Of a DNA stretch of 64,000 bases, positions 35,799 through 47,714 are shown piece by piece; positions within the stretch are counted from its first letter, which is position 1; each line of letters begins with the position of its first letter. The notes below the pieces were generated by a model. That model searched no databases, was not told the origin of the DNA, and was given only the letters and a program-made list of their open reading frames with translations. The position numbers were made by a program, and so were the translations under genes. Where the stretch lies: positions 1-64,000 of the forward strand of contig JAURVB010013270.1 in NCBI GenBank assembly GCA_033002965.1, in the 5' to 3' direction. The stretch is from Piper betle (taxonomy: Eukaryota > Streptophyta > Magnoliopsida > Piperales > Piperaceae).

Positions 35799-37040
35799 AG
35801 GTTAGCAGCTGGAACTAAAGACTAAGAGGCGACAGGGTGGTTCTTCTACCAACTCAGGTGGTGAACAGATAATAAGCGGACTTCTCTTTTTTCTTTTCTT
35901 GTGTTATAAATGTGGCTATGGGAAACGGCCCAAGACTGTGGGATAATTATTTCATACATTGTCATTTGAAACATAAGTTCTTATTATTCATATTATTCAT
36001 GTAACCTTTTAAGTATCACCCGATGTGGTTAGTACTGGTCGTTATAGGGTTGGTTTTGTTAAATTTTGAGTAACACCTCGCCAATAAGGCCCACAATATC
36101 CTGAAACATGGCGAGTCGTTACACAAACGGTGGTGGCGGCGATGATGAATAGTGATAAAAAACTCAGTGTCTGATAGGGACTGTGGTGACGCCGATGGTC
36201 GTGAATGGTACGAATGGAAAGCCGACCGCGAGATGGTCACGACCGTACTGAATGGGTGGCCAAAGGAGGACCGGAGTCTAGCTGACAGCGAGCTAAAGTG
36301 ATGGCAGCGGTAATGGTGTAAAAGTTTGAAAATCATGAATATCCGTTGGGTGGAAGATACGGTTGAGTGGATAGCACAGATCCTACCACGTGGCACGATT
36401 TGGAACTCTAACAACTCGTTGCCTAGTGGGGCCCACCTCTGGGTATATGCAATATACATATGGACGAAAAGCTCGGATCGAGACTGTCCAAAGTCAAAAC
36501 TGACTCGAGTCATAAAATTGACTCTATAGGTGGAAATCGAGGCAAGAAAGTTAAATGGGCCTCAAACCCTGAACTCAATCAAGTTTGGGCCCATAGGGGC
36601 ACAATCAAGTGATCCAAAATTCTTATGCTGCATGGAAATGAAATACCTAGAAAATCCCAAGCAGATACTAAACGCTGCATCAACTTAGATCTAGACCTAA
36701 AATCCTAGCTAACTCATAAAAATGATATGTATACCTCGTGTATACACCGATAACTCCGCTCTACTGTATATATTTGAAACTATCATATGCATGTTTGAAA
36801 TACTCAACCTCCATAACATGCTCATATGGCCATCTGAGCCTCATACTCATATTCTAAAAATTAGTCTGGCTCAAGCTCGCTTGAACTAACTTGATATTGA
36901 CCCAAACAGGGAAAAACTAAAATCAGGTAAAACCCTAACCCAAAAATGTGGTTTTACAGCTCTTAGATAAAATAAGAAAGTATAGGTTAAGAACACTCCC
37001 TCAAAACAGATGTAGGGTGGAAGTCCGGCTATATTCTTTA

Positions 37041-38059
37041 CGTGAAACCCCTCAATTTAGTCTCACTTCTAATACCTACTAGGACAAAATCATTTTTATA
37101 AGTGGGAATGAAGCACTATAGATCTTTAACTTAGTTAACTACTTTTGAAGAGATGACTTAGGCTCATTAAGTTGCACTTTCGATCAGGACGTTACAAATG
37201 ACTAAGCTGCCAGTTAAGGGGCAAAGAAGGTCGTGGGCTAGCGACAACCACAGTATAGGAATTTTGGGGACAAAATTTCCTAAGGTGGGTAGATTGTGAT
37301 ATCCCTCAATTTAGTCTCACATATAATACCAATAGGAATAAAATCCTTTTTGTAAGTGAGAATGGACTATAGATATTTAACTTGGTTATCCACTTCTTGA
37401 TGGATGCATAAGCCCATTAGTTTACACTTTAGGTTGGGTTGTTACAAATGGTATCAAAGCCAGGTTTTGTGTTATATAGTGGGTTGGACTAGAGATGTTG
37501 GCTACACTATTGGTCATGGGCCATAGAAGGACATGGGTTGGGGCTAACAATGGTCCAAGTATATGAATTTCGAGGATGAAATTTCCTAAGATGGGTGGAT
37601 TGTGAGATCTCTCAACTTAGTCTCACATCTCATACCTAGTGGGGTAAGATCCTGTTTATAAGTGGGAATGAACTATATATCTTTAACTTGGTTAACCACT
37701 TTGAAAAGATGAATGGCGCTTATTACATTGCACTTTCGGCCTGGTCATCACAAATGGTATGAAAGCCTCCTAGCTTCGTATTAGATGGTGGTTGGACTAG
37801 GGAAATTGACTAGCCTGCTAGTCAAGGCCCAAAGATGGTCATGGACTGGGGCTAGTGATGGCCAAGTGTAGGAATTTGGAGAACAAAATTTCCTAAAGTG
37901 GGTGGATTGTAAAATCACTCAACTTAGTCCCACATCTAATACGTACTTGGCTAATATCCTATTTATTAGTGGGAATGGACTATAGATCTTTAACATAGTT
38001 AACCACTTTTAAAGAAATGACTTAGCCCATTATGTTACACTTTAGGGAGGGTCATTACA
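37041..38059 (+). mobile_element. TRIM-E array 1: four mini-LTRs in tandem, TSD CTTTA
   Basis: Four LTR copies of about 152-156 bp (37041-37196, 37295-37446, 37601-37752, 37908-38059) alternate with three non-coding internal segments of about 98-155 bp. Each LTR starts TGTGA(G)ATC-like and ends near TTACA or CACA; the first has TG changed to CG. Internal segments begin AATGGTATCAAAGCC (initiator tRNA-Met primer site) and end ATTTCCTAAGGTGGGTGGAT-like (polypurine tract). The whole array is flanked once by CTTTA (37036-37040 and 38060-38064). This is the plan of a terminal-repeat retrotransposon in miniature, multiplied by recombination between its LTRs after a single insertion. Confidence 0.92.
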
Positions 38060-38458
38060 CTTTAACTTCCATATGTTGCGATCAACCTAACCAAACCAAA
38101 GGATTTTTTAATACTTGGGTTGCTTCCCAACAAGTGCTTTCTTTACATCTTAGGCAAGAAACTAATAGATCATTGGTCATGCATTTGCTTGTGGCTCACC
38201 TTGTTACCTCCTCCCTTCACTCAACTCAAGAGGTGCTATCAGACACTGAGAGGAATCATTAGAACGAGGCAACTCAGGACTATTTGACATGTGGTGGGCA
38301 AGGGCATGGGCCTAGTCATCGATCTTATCTTTGGATAAATCAGAATGCTTCATTTTAGATGTCTATTTTTTTCTTTCTCCTCACCATGTTAAGAGCAAAA
38401 CAACTCCTATACATTGAATGCTCACATTACTCCTCATCCAAGCATGTCATGATATCAT

Positions 38459-38872
38459 CTAAGCATTCAATTGGTTCAAAACTGTAATCACCATGGACTT
38501 ACTAAATGCCCTCTTGATCCGCTCCCCCATGGCTACATCAATTATAGTATGACCAGTAGTAAGAAAAGGTTTACCCATGATGATTAGAACATCTTTGTCT
38601 TCCTCCAAATCTAAAACCACCCGGTAAGATAAGCTTCTTAACATTGACCAACACATTCCTCAATCTCTGCACAGTGAAATATGTTTGATCTATTTACCAC
38701 TTGCACTCTTAACTATGATTGGTTTCACTTCTCCCAATCCTAATTTCTTGTAAATGGGCAATGACATCAAATTGATGCCAACGCCCAAATTGCAAAGGGC
38801 TTTGGCTTGACAAACTAATCCAATAAAACATGGGATAATAAAACAACTAGGATCATTCAATCTTGGTGGCAC
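38459..38872 (-). pseudogene. Ty3/gypsy aspartic protease remnant (G)
   Basis: Two adjacent frames on the minus strand together cover a retroviral-type protease domain. The first (38690-38872) has FIIPCFIGL, then LCNLGVGINLM where active enzymes have D(L/T)GAS, so the catalytic Asp is Asn. The second (38459-38656) has DKDVLIIMGKPFLTTGHTII, the usual C-terminal part. A shift separates the two. The gene would have encoded the protease that cleaves Gag-Pol; this copy is dead. Confidence 0.85.
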
Positions 38873-39329
38873 CTTTCTTTGTAAAATAGCACTTCACTTC
38901 TCATCCGTGCCCTCGCTTGTATCAAACCCTTCCAGCTCATTTTTCTCTGACAAGAACTACTTCATGAACTTGGCATAGCTAGACATTTACTTCAATGCCT
39001 TAACAAATTGGATGCTGATTGTCGACTTCGTAAATATATTCAGAAATTCTAGAAACTTCTGTCTTCTTTGTCCTTTGTTGCCTCTAAGGGTAGGGAGTTT
39101 GAACTTGCTGACGGGACAAGTTGGGGGCTAGTTTTGTACACTCTACCCATCCAGCTTCATTTTTTTCATCCATTCCTTTGCTTCTATTCTGCTTTTCTAC
39201 TTAGGTGCTTTGTATAGATCAGATAGCTCTTTCCACTTCTCCAACTTTGGTGTTTGCACTCCTTTGCATCATCTTTCCCTGGGTACTTGAGTGTCACTTG
39301 GGATTTTTTCCATGAGGATCTATCGTTTG

Positions 39330-39781
39330 GTTGCACAAGACAACTACCCACATTTCACTTTCCAAATTCCTCATAAAAACGGTTGGCTTTAGCAACGGCT
39401 ACTGTTGAGTTTTTGGATGAACCTGTTGTTGAGTTTGCACATGTTATTGTTGGCTTTGCATGAACTGCTTGAACATTTTTCATTGATCATTTCTGTTCAT
39501 ACAAGTTTTGTCAATCATATCGTTCCTGTGCATGGGCTTGAAATGCAGATGGTACTTGAGGCATTGGCACTGCAATTTGGTTACTACGCCACCCAAAATT
39601 TATATGATTCCTCCAACCATGGTTGTAAACATTGAGCAGTGGATTATTCTAACTCTAGTTGAAGTTTCCATAATAGTTGATTGCTTTCGGATGAGAAGGG
39701 CCATGATTTATAGCATGATCATCACCACACCATTCACAATGCATAACCTGTTCAAAATGTGCACTTGCCGGGGACTAAACT
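39330..39781 (-). pseudogene. Gag nucleocapsid remnant (G)
   Basis: On the minus strand from about 39760 downwards the translation reads HCEWCGDDHAINHGPSHP, a plant gypsy Gag zinc-knuckle region (C-x2-C-G-x3-H kept, final Cys lost), then an Asn- and Tyr-rich tail with WRNH and GWRSN. Stops interrupt it. The upstream half of this Gag lies beyond LTR-B copy B3, at 54830-55480. Confidence 0.8.
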
Positions 39782-40131
39782 TGTAACGACCCACCATGTT
39801 TCACGATATTGTGGGCTTTGCTGGCCCTGTGTTACTAAAATTTAACAAAACCAACCCTATAACGACCAAGTCCTAACCGGACCGGGTGTTACTTAAAAGG
39901 TTACATGAATAATATGAAAGCAAATAAGTCTAGCATTTCTAACTCAAAAGAACTTATGTTTCAAATGACAATGTATGAAATAATCATCCCACAGTCTTGG
40001 ACCGTTTCCCATAGCCACATTTATAACACAAGAAAAGTAAAAAGAGAAGTCCGCTTATTATCTGCTCACCACCTGAGTTGGTAGAAGAACCACCCTGTCG
40101 TCTCTTAGTCTTTAGTTCCAACTGCTAACCT

Positions 40132-40147
40132 GCGGAGGCAATTCCGC
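40132..40147 (-). promoter_or_regulatory. Conserved GCGGA/TCCGC stem before AG|GT (B3)
   Basis: On the minus strand this reads GCGGAATTGCCTCCGC followed by AGGT, with AATCACTAAT upstream. Confidence 0.5.
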
Positions 40148-40234
40148 ATTAGTGATTAAACACTAAGCCGTATAATTAAATAAAACAAGTCCATAAACTC
40201 CCTATCATTATCTATAATATTGGCTGTTGTGACC

Positions 40235-40595
40235 ATTCCAACATGTCCATTTATTAGCTGATGGTTCAGTCCACCATGTCCATTAGTTGGCTGATGGGTC
40301 AGTCCACCATGTCCATCTATTGGCTGATGGATCAGTCCATCATGTCCATTACCAGCTGGCGAGTCCAATCCACCATGTCCGTAATTGGCTGATGGGTCAG
40401 TCCATCATGTCCATTACTGGCTGGCGAGTCCAATCTACCATGTTCGTTATCGGCTGGTGAGTCCAATCCACCATGTCCGTAATTGGCTGGCGAGTCCAAT
40501 CCGCCATGTCCCATTTATTGGCTGATGGGTAAGTCCATCATGTCCATTACCGGCTGGCGAGTCCAATCCGCCATGTTCGTTATCGGCTGGTGAAT
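40235..40595 (-). repeat. Minisatellite in LTR-B (B3), continued at 42331-42420
   Basis: The units are the same as at 34985-35700 in reverse orientation (GGCTGATGGGTCAGTCCA.. and GGCTGGCGAGTCCAATCC.. on the plus strand). The array was split by insertion of B4, and its remaining units lie at 42331-42420. Confidence 0.88.
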
Positions 40596-40879
40596 TGTAA
40601 CGACCCGGCCATTTTTAACAATATTGTGGGCCTTGTTGGCCAGGTGTTACCAAAATAAAACTACTAAATGCCGAGTAATAAGTTATAAAATAATGGTTCC
40701 CACAGTCTTAGACCATTTCCCATAGCCACATTTATAACTCAAAACAAAATAAAAAGAAGTCCCATTTATTACCCATTCTCCTAACCTGACTATCCTATCA
40801 TACTTTTATTCTACCTTATTTGAGCTGAAATCAAACAATCTTGATTGGCCTACATACCCATGTCGGGATCAAGCTCGAT

Positions 40880-41640
40880 GTAGTTCTATTGGCTGATGGG
40901 TTAGTCCACCGTGCCACTATAAAATATTGGGCCGATGGGTCAGTCCATCGTGCCCCCTATTGGCCGATTGGTTCATTCCATCGTACCCCCTATTATGTTC
41001 TAGTTCTATTGGCTAATGGGTTAGTCCACCGTGCCACTATAAAATATTGGGCCGATGGGTCAGTCCATCGTGCCCCCTTATTGGCTGATTGGTTCATTCC
41101 ATCGTACCCCCTATTATGTTGTAGTTCTATTGGCTGATGGGTTAGTCCACCGTGCCACTATAAAATATTGGGCCGATGGATCAGTCCATCGTGCCCCCTA
41201 TTGGCCGATGGGTTCATTCCATGCGTACCCCCTATTATGTTGGGCCGATGGGTCCATTCCACCATACACCCTATTGGCCGATGGGTCCATTCCATCCTAC
41301 CCCTTATTAGCCGATGGGTCCATTCCACCGTACCACCTTATGTTGAGCCGATGGGTTCATTCCACCGTACCCCCTATTGGCCGATGGGTCCATTCCACCG
41401 TACCACTTATTATGTTGAGCCGATGGGTCCATTCCACCGTACCCCCTATTGGCCGATGGGTCCATTCCACCGTACCACTGTACTAGGTTGAGCCGATGGG
41501 TCCATTCCATCGTACCCCTATTATGTTGGGCCAATGGGTCCATTCCATCGTACCCACCTATTATGTTGGGCCAATGGGTCCATTCCATCGTACCCTATTG
41601 GCCGATGGGTCCATTCCATCATACCCCCTATTGGCCGATA
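40880..41640 (-). repeat. Minisatellite of about 35-45 bp units in B4
   Basis: On the plus strand the units read TTGGCCGATGGGTCC, ATTCCACCGTACCCCCTATT and (ATGTTG) variants. They resemble the GGCTGATGGGTCAGTCCACC units of B1 and B3, so the arrays probably share an origin. Frames in all phases through the array reach 143 codons and are products of the repeat. Confidence 0.9.
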
Positions 41641-41986
41641 TTTATTTATGGACTATCCGTTCCATTCTGACATGTCCATTATTAGATTTTGAACAGTGCG
41701 GCTAAAAAATAGGGTTTCTTGAAACTAGTCAAACGTGAATTTCATATCTGCCATCTAATTTGCAACCATACAATATCTCAACACCCAAAGACCTATTGCA
41801 ATTTATACCAAAAAGTTCCAGCAACTTAGCAAGGTATTTCTAATGAATTTATGCGTTGCAACCATGCATGTAAGAGTTCTAATGGAAAAGAAACTAAGAA
41901 GAAGTATGAAATACTTACACCACAATGGAAAGGCACTGGAGAGGAGGCAAGAAGGAGTGGACTCCCTTTTCTCCCTAACCCCCTCC

Positions 41987-41997
41987 TATATATATAT
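41987..41997 (-). promoter_or_regulatory. TATA-like box of B4
   Basis: An alternating TATATATATAT is followed on the minus strand by AGGAGGGGGTTAGGG. Its place near one third of the LTR fits a promoter, by analogy with B2. Confidence 0.4.
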
Positions 41998-43702
41998 GCT
42001 TCAACGAGTTCCTCAATTAAATTCTCACATCTATTCATGTATAGGTATTCCCTAGGTTCAACGAGTCCCTTTATTAAATTCTCTTACCCCATCATCCGTT
42101 CATGAATCAGTATTCTCTATGTTGGGTTCGTCTTCCCTAATGCCAGAGTTTGGCCTTACGTCTTCTCTAAGGTTAGGGTTTGACTTTACGTTGAACCGTG
42201 ACCGGTCTACTTGATAACCAACCATATCCATTCATTGAAAATAATATTTCATAAAACTTAGGTTCAAGTCTTGAAATAAAAATTTTCACATATTTTCACG
42301 TTCACATATTTTCACGGTTCTTACATGAATCCAATCCACCATATCCATAATTGGCTGGCGAGTCCAATCCGCCATGTCCAATTTATTGTACTATGGGCTA
42401 TCAGGTCCTTTCTGACATGTCCATTACTAGATTATGAAGGGTGTAGCCTGTGTCAGACTGAGTTAATTCCTTGACTTCAGTTGCACTCAGTGCAAGGTGG
42501 TCGAATCTGGGCTCAGGCTGTAACACCCCAAATCTGGTTCACGCTCGTGAACCAAACTGGCATGTTAGATGCACCCGGTTAGGCCGGCTAACCCGAACCT
42601 AACTCATTCGGATCCAATCTCGGCGTCTTAAGATGAAGATACGACCTGTCATGAATGAATGCATGCACAAAATCCTAACATGGTACTACACGAATGACAT
42701 GCAAATTAAATTTCACACAATCACAATTACGAGCAAAATTGATGAAAATTCTGAAGTAAAACTGACATGCAAAACCCTAAAAGTGCAATTATGGGGCCCA
42801 CCCTGTCAAAATAATATATATACAAATATATCGGCATGCATTAACAATCACACAGAATTTCATTTATAACGTATTCATTCTAAAGCTTGGGTCTCAACCC
42901 ACTACGCTTCCGCCGCGCAACTCTGATCATATTTTGCATTCTGTTATCGTGTCTTAGCATTTCATTCACATCATATCATCATGCTCAAAAATTTAATCAT
43001 GTCATTCACAATATAATAGCATAATAATACAATATTAAACATTCAGAACTCTAACATGTGTGTGTGCACAAGACCTCATTGCTCCACCGTCCAAGCTGGC
43101 TCCTCCAACTCGTGATTATTATCTACATATAGTATAAAAACACGTCAGTAACAAGTGTTACTGGTCCGGAAAATAAAATAACTATAACAAGCTGGCTATG
43201 AGAGCAAACTCTCATATGAAAGAAAACATCATATACTCCACGTGAACACTCTGAAGGGCACTACTGAGGAGCCACTGCGGCTGCAGACCCGGTAGCATTC
43301 CAAACTTACTGATCTGCTACTGGTACTGTGCCGCTCTCGGCACTTCTTTTTCAGTACTTCTCGTGAAACTTTATCCTAAGCCCTCTCCTTACCTCCATAT
43401 TTCTCCTGGCCTTGAGCACGAAGGCCGAGTACTCTCAGGCAGTCACCTTTAGTACCCTTTGAACCACAAGTCCGGACATGCACTGTACTAAACAGTACCC
43501 GTAAACCTCCACGTTCTCCGGGTGTGAGGAACTCAAACGCGGAGTTGTCAGGATCCCTCGGGAATGGAACAGTCCGCTGGCACTAATCCAGAGCCCGCTT
43601 TGACTGTCACGGCATCCTCTGCATGGTACGTGCAGTCGATTTCTCCATCTCTCGTCTCACTGAAAACGCGAAAACTACATATATATAGGGCTGGGTAGGG
43701 AT

Positions 43703-43709
43703 TTATATA
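43703..43709 (-). promoter_or_regulatory. TATA-like box of LTR-A (3' LTR)
   Basis: The minus strand reads GGGCCTATTATATAAATCCC. The box is the same in the other LTR (50145-50151). A short minus-strand frame that spans it in all copies begins upstream of the box, which argues against a protein. Confidence 0.5.
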
Positions 43710-44339
43710 ATAGGCCCGAAGGCAACTTGTGGTGGATCTTGTTTTCGAAATCATCCTCAAGGGATCTCATCCTCGAGGGGTTATTAATCCGGAAAACTGT
43801 TCGGTTAAATGGCCCGAGTTAAGTGGGATCCGATAAAACGCCACTTAACTCGTCCTGCAGACAATAAATCAAACATACAATAGAAAAGACGTAAAATCAG
43901 AGCGAGTCCTAAACGGACCTGGTAGAAGCTCCAAGCGTGTCATCGCGCCTAGGCGGCGAGCTCCTACTCCGTACCTACACATCAAAACTAAATACTAACG
44001 CCCGCTAACTAAATGATGCATCAAATCCGACATGACCATCACACCACAATACAAACATCAACCATAACAATCAACAATTATAAATGTAAAAATAATTCCA
44101 ACTTATCCTATTAACACCTATTTTATTATATTTCCTAAGTTACGTTGTACTCGATTATCATACTCAAATTTACTTTACTTCATTAGCTCATTTAACCTTC
44201 ATTCCCTGTTAATCACATCATGCACATGTTTACTTCATTCATAATCTTAGCATTCATCATAATAATTAATCAACCCTAGCATGCTATGCTAACAATTATC
44301 ATCAATTTTAAATAAATCAATCGGAGGTAATTATACCTC

Positions 44340-45065
44340 ACGTTGTCGACAATCGGCGACGGTTAGGGTTCCGTCGCGTGTCTCGGAACTCAAATTCGGC
44401 GCTCATCGGCGTCCGAAGCTCGATCGGGCTCGACTGGGTGAGCCCCGCGGAAGATCCGGTGAATTCCAGAAATTCCAGATTTTTCGGCGGTTTTCCGACA
44501 GCTGCTGGCGGTTTTCCGGCGGCTTCGGTGGTTTTCGGCGACAGTCGCCGACGGCGTCTACTGGCCGGAAAGTGGTCGTGTTGGGTACCCTCGGAACCGG
44601 CTCGGCGAGCCCGACTCATCTACGAGGTCGACGCGGCCAACGGAGGTGGCGGCTCGCCGGAAAATGCATAAAACAGAGTCGGCGGTGATGGTGGCTAGAT
44701 CCGGCCGGCCACGGCGGCGATGGCCTCCGTTCCGGTCGGGGAAGGTCGCTGGAGGGCTGAGGGTGCTGAGGCGACCGACCGATCGCGGCGGCGCTGGTCG
44801 CCGGCGGCGGAATCGGCGACGGAAGCGCAACGCGGGCGCGGCGTCGCGGCGTGGCTTCCTCGCGTCGCGGCGGTCCGATGGGGGCCGGACCTGGTCGGGG
44901 CAGCACGGCAACGTCGTCGCGGGGCTAGGCGGCGACGATCGGCGGCCAGGCGGCAGCAGCGGCGACGCGCACAAGTGGCGGCGTCGGGCAAGGGTTTGGG
45001 GAAGAAAAGGAAGGGCGCGGGGGTGTGTGGTGGCAAAGTCGTAAATATTACTTGACTCGTCTCCG
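44340..45065. other. GC-rich module of LTR-A (3' LTR)
   Basis: The block is CG-dinucleotide-rich and contains many CCGGCG, GGCGGC and CGTCGCC motifs. Long overlapping frames exist on both strands (up to 172 codons), as usual when GC content is high. Its copy at 50780-51490 has indels that break them. Homologous DNA lies in LTR-B in the opposite orientation relative to the LTR. Confidence 0.65.
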
Positions 45066-45479
45066 ACTCGAGTCAAAAATAATATTTAAGTCGTAAAAAA
45101 ATTCCAAAAAATATGGGAAAAATCCCATAAAATCAAACAACACCAAAAAATCATAATGATATGCTCTAGAACTATCAACCCACCCAAAATGCCCGTAACG
45201 CGTCCTAACGCGGTAAACGGCCTAAAACTAATTCTACGATCCATTATATATCATAATAAAAAAATGAACTGCATACTCTCATATATTCTGATAACTCATT
45301 CTTTTCTGCTGTGTTCATGACGTTATCATCATATACTTGGGTACACATGACCCTCATGGCTCATACACGAGACCGGCGTCGGCTCAGTACACGTGTTCTG
45401 AAACTGACTCGACTCGAAAATAACGGTCGAACCGACCGGTTCTGAATATAAAACCCTGACTCGAATCGTGGGTTTTACA

Positions 45480-45500
45480 ATCTTCCCTCCTTATAAAAAT
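45480..45500 (-). other. Polypurine tract of the A element
   Basis: The minus strand reads ATAAGGAGGGAAGAT directly before TGTAAAACCC, preceded by TTTCGAGGACGAAATTTT. This is the typical end of pol plus polypurine tract in Tekay/Del-type plant chromoviruses. It suggests which autonomous family supplied the sequence. Confidence 0.85.
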
Positions 45501-47714
45501 TTCGTCCTCGAAATTTTAACTCAAGGAGGTTCTGCTGAACTACTACCTGGAAGCTAGATACACACCAGTTGTATCCTCTACTCTTCGATAGTCATGTAAA
45601 TCCTCACTGTAGCTGCGCCGTTATGGCGGGTTCTGCTTATGATCCTGTCAATATCAACATTCTGTTTCTAAGCTGTCTGTGCCTGTTCTGACATGACCAT
45701 CATCCTTCTCTTCTGTTCTGATCCCTACTGCTAACTCGGCGGAAAAACCCTAGGTCACCCCTAAGGGCCTATTGGGTTGGTCAAGCAGATACTCTAGAGT
45801 ACCGCAAGGTGCTACGCTGAGCTATATCTAGGAAGACTACGTCGAGGGCAAGGCCTACCTGCTAATATCTACCTATGTCCCTCTGATCCTCATCTGTGAA
45901 AAGTCACCTACATGTACCATCGAGGAAACTCCATTCCTAGGTTCTACAACCATCCTAGAGTGTGCTATGAGTTTCCTACTAGGTACAATGTATAGGTTAA
46001 TGAGCTGCTCGACTCACTATCGCCAGTCTAGATCCAACTCTCAAGTGTCCCTGTATAAAGAACTGGACCGCTCACGGGGTCCTAGTTGACTTGGTCCTGA
46101 GTCCAGTATCTCACTCTATTCTATAAGAGAACAAGGATAGCTGCTATAACTCTACTGCATACTATGGCTCAGGTGACTATCTACACAACAACTAACTACT
46201 ACTGAAGGGAGGCGAGAACACCAGTACATACACAGCGTGTCTCAAGGAGTATGATGACATACTCTGCATGGGGCTGGAGAATCCACATTTGGTCTGTGAC
46301 GTACTCTAGTCAATGTATACTCATCTCAATAATCTGGACAACTGATAGTAGAACTAAAATATCTAGAGGCGTGAGTGGAAAGCTATTTGTCATCTTTGGG
46401 TTATAGGAAGGGAGGCTGAATCTCATGGAAATCTAGTCACACTACTCAAGAACTCTCAATAGGGGACATCTCATCCTCACATGTGGTATCTGATGCAAGG
46501 CAAACAGGGAATCCATTAGGCCAAGAAAACTTGCTACATAGGTATGTCACTCTGATCTATGGTAAGGTTAGGGTGTCATGCAAATGGCAGGGGAAATAAA
46601 ATCCCTATGTGGCGTACTAGGTGGCTAAAATCTCGGTAGGTCTATGGACTTGTCTCTAAGATCACCATGATTTACTATGCCACAGGTGATCAGTCTGTAG
46701 AACAGTCAATCAATGACAAATCTTAGAAACGGCTCCTAAGTGGCTCTAGTTCAATCAGCTAATAGTAGGCACATGTTTCTCGACACTGTACTAGTCATGC
46801 ACTTCTAAACGGGTGGGGTTCAAACGACCCAAAGAACCATTGTCTCTCCTCAAGTCTACGGGGACTCATAATGAGGTTCGACACGTGTCTCGTCCGCTCT
46901 TTAGTGGTGTGTGACCTGCCGTCCCGTACCAATTTGTAGTACTAATCTTGACTCACATGACTACTACCGCTGTGGTAGACTCTCAAGCAAGGCTATCAAC
47001 CAAGATGAGCATACACTGGTATCACTCCGTCTGGTCTGCATGGTCTGTTCTGTCTGAAGTCCCTATTTACATTGTTCTCAAGCTAGGGTGAGGTCCGTCA
47101 TCGTAAGATCGGTCTGCCCATACCGACCTGCACTGTAAACCCTAATCAGTACCATGAAGGTGTTTCTATACTCAGGGTAGGGCTCAACCCTATGTCTCAA
47201 GGTAATGACCTAATCGTGCTGGCGAAACACAAGGGAATCGCTATCTCTCTGGAAAACACTCTCGCTAAACCCTCTATCTATGCCCCATACTAAGTCAACC
47301 TCCTATCGCTGGCTGGCCAATCGCTAAATGGGTTAAACTACGTGTGTGATCATCTACTAACCATCTTGTTTGTGTATGCCAATTGTGGCCCATGGATGCC
47401 ACATCATACAGTCTGTACAATCTAATCATTGTGACTGCCCATCTGGAGGTCATACTGCCATGTTCCATGAATCTGTTCCATACGCATCTCTATGAGACTG
47501 TAACTAACAATGTCCTAATGGGGACATCTTCCCATATTCATCTGACCTAAGGGTGTTAGGTCCAGACAATGATTGCAAGAGAGCTGTGAAGTCGGATCCT
47601 ATGCCATCTTATCGGAATAACCTCCGTTTTCCTTAACTCTTTTCTATTCTGCTGACTTCACTGTAACTATTCCTTGTTCCTCAAACTCTAGTCCTACTAA
47701 ACCTTAACTAATCT

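Larger units (their letters stand above)
32781..36123 (+). mobile_element. Solo LTR-B copy B1 (3343 bp), TSD CAAAC
   Basis: The ends TGTAA and TTACA are inverted repeats and are flanked by exact direct repeats CAAAC at 32776-32780 and 36124-36128. The target is LTR-C copy C3. No primer site, polypurine tract or second LTR is present, so it is a solo LTR formed by LTR-LTR recombination. It contains, in order, AACCGGGT-like DNA, a GC-rich block (about 33220-33560), a GACTCGATACCGACTCG motif, the hairpin, a 33-35 bp minisatellite and the GCGGA stem. The 189-codon minus-strand frame at 33166-33735 is not conserved in other B copies. Confidence 0.93.
30770..36958 (-). mobile_element. LTR-C copy C3 (5' LTR), split by B1
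   Basis: The LTR lies in two pieces, 30770-32780 and 36124-36958, which join in order once B1 and one TSD copy are removed (about 2.85 kb). It runs on the minus strand from TGTAAAACCACA at 36958 to GGTATTACA at 30770, next to an intact primer site. It matches C1 and C2 throughout. The right flank is gypsy G and no matching TSD is found at the left end of this element, which has been rearranged. A minus-strand frame at 36016-36513 begins similarly to the one in C1 (18150-18710) but crosses into B1 and diverges, so it is not called. Confidence 0.85.
36959..39781 (-). mobile_element. Gypsy G (minus), left part, carrying a TRIM array
   Basis: The element reads on the minus strand and is split by three insertions: LTR-C copy C3 abuts on the left, TRIM array 1 lies at 37041-38059, and LTR-B copy B3 interrupts it at 39781. 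The piece at 38065-38450 contains GGGTTGCTTCCCAACAAG on the plus strand, a segment often seen in the non-coding part of plant Athila/Tat-like elements. Protease and nucleocapsid remnants follow. Reverse transcriptase and integrase are not found, so this is a deleted derivative. Confidence 0.75.
40596..42325 (-). mobile_element. Solo LTR-B-like copy B4 (1730 bp), TSD TGAAT
   Basis: On the minus strand it runs from TGTAAGAACCGTG at 42325 to GGGTCGTTACA at 40596. Exact direct repeats TGAAT flank it (40591-40595 and 42326-42330). The target is the minisatellite of B3. Its 3' part resembles other B LTRs, but the 5' part (about 41690-42325) is different, with its own TATA run. It carries its own minisatellite and lacks the 12-bp-arm hairpin. 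Confidence 0.92.
42519..45479 (-). repeat. A element 3' LTR (2961 bp)
   Basis: On the minus strand it runs from TGTAAAACCCACGATTCGAG (45479) to GGGGTGTTACA (42519). It contains the GACTCGAGTCGG..GACGAGTCAAG joint near 45045-45075, the GC-rich module, and a TATA-like box at 43703-43709. Confidence 0.93.

Noticed and set aside
41055..41486. 143-codon and other long frames
   Set aside because: They are products of a tandem array read in several phases on both strands.
44558..45076. 172-codon Pro/Arg-rich frame in LTR-A
   Set aside because: Overlapping long frames exist on both strands because of high GC, and the other copies (2178-2465, 26802-27308, 51208-51462) do not keep the frame.
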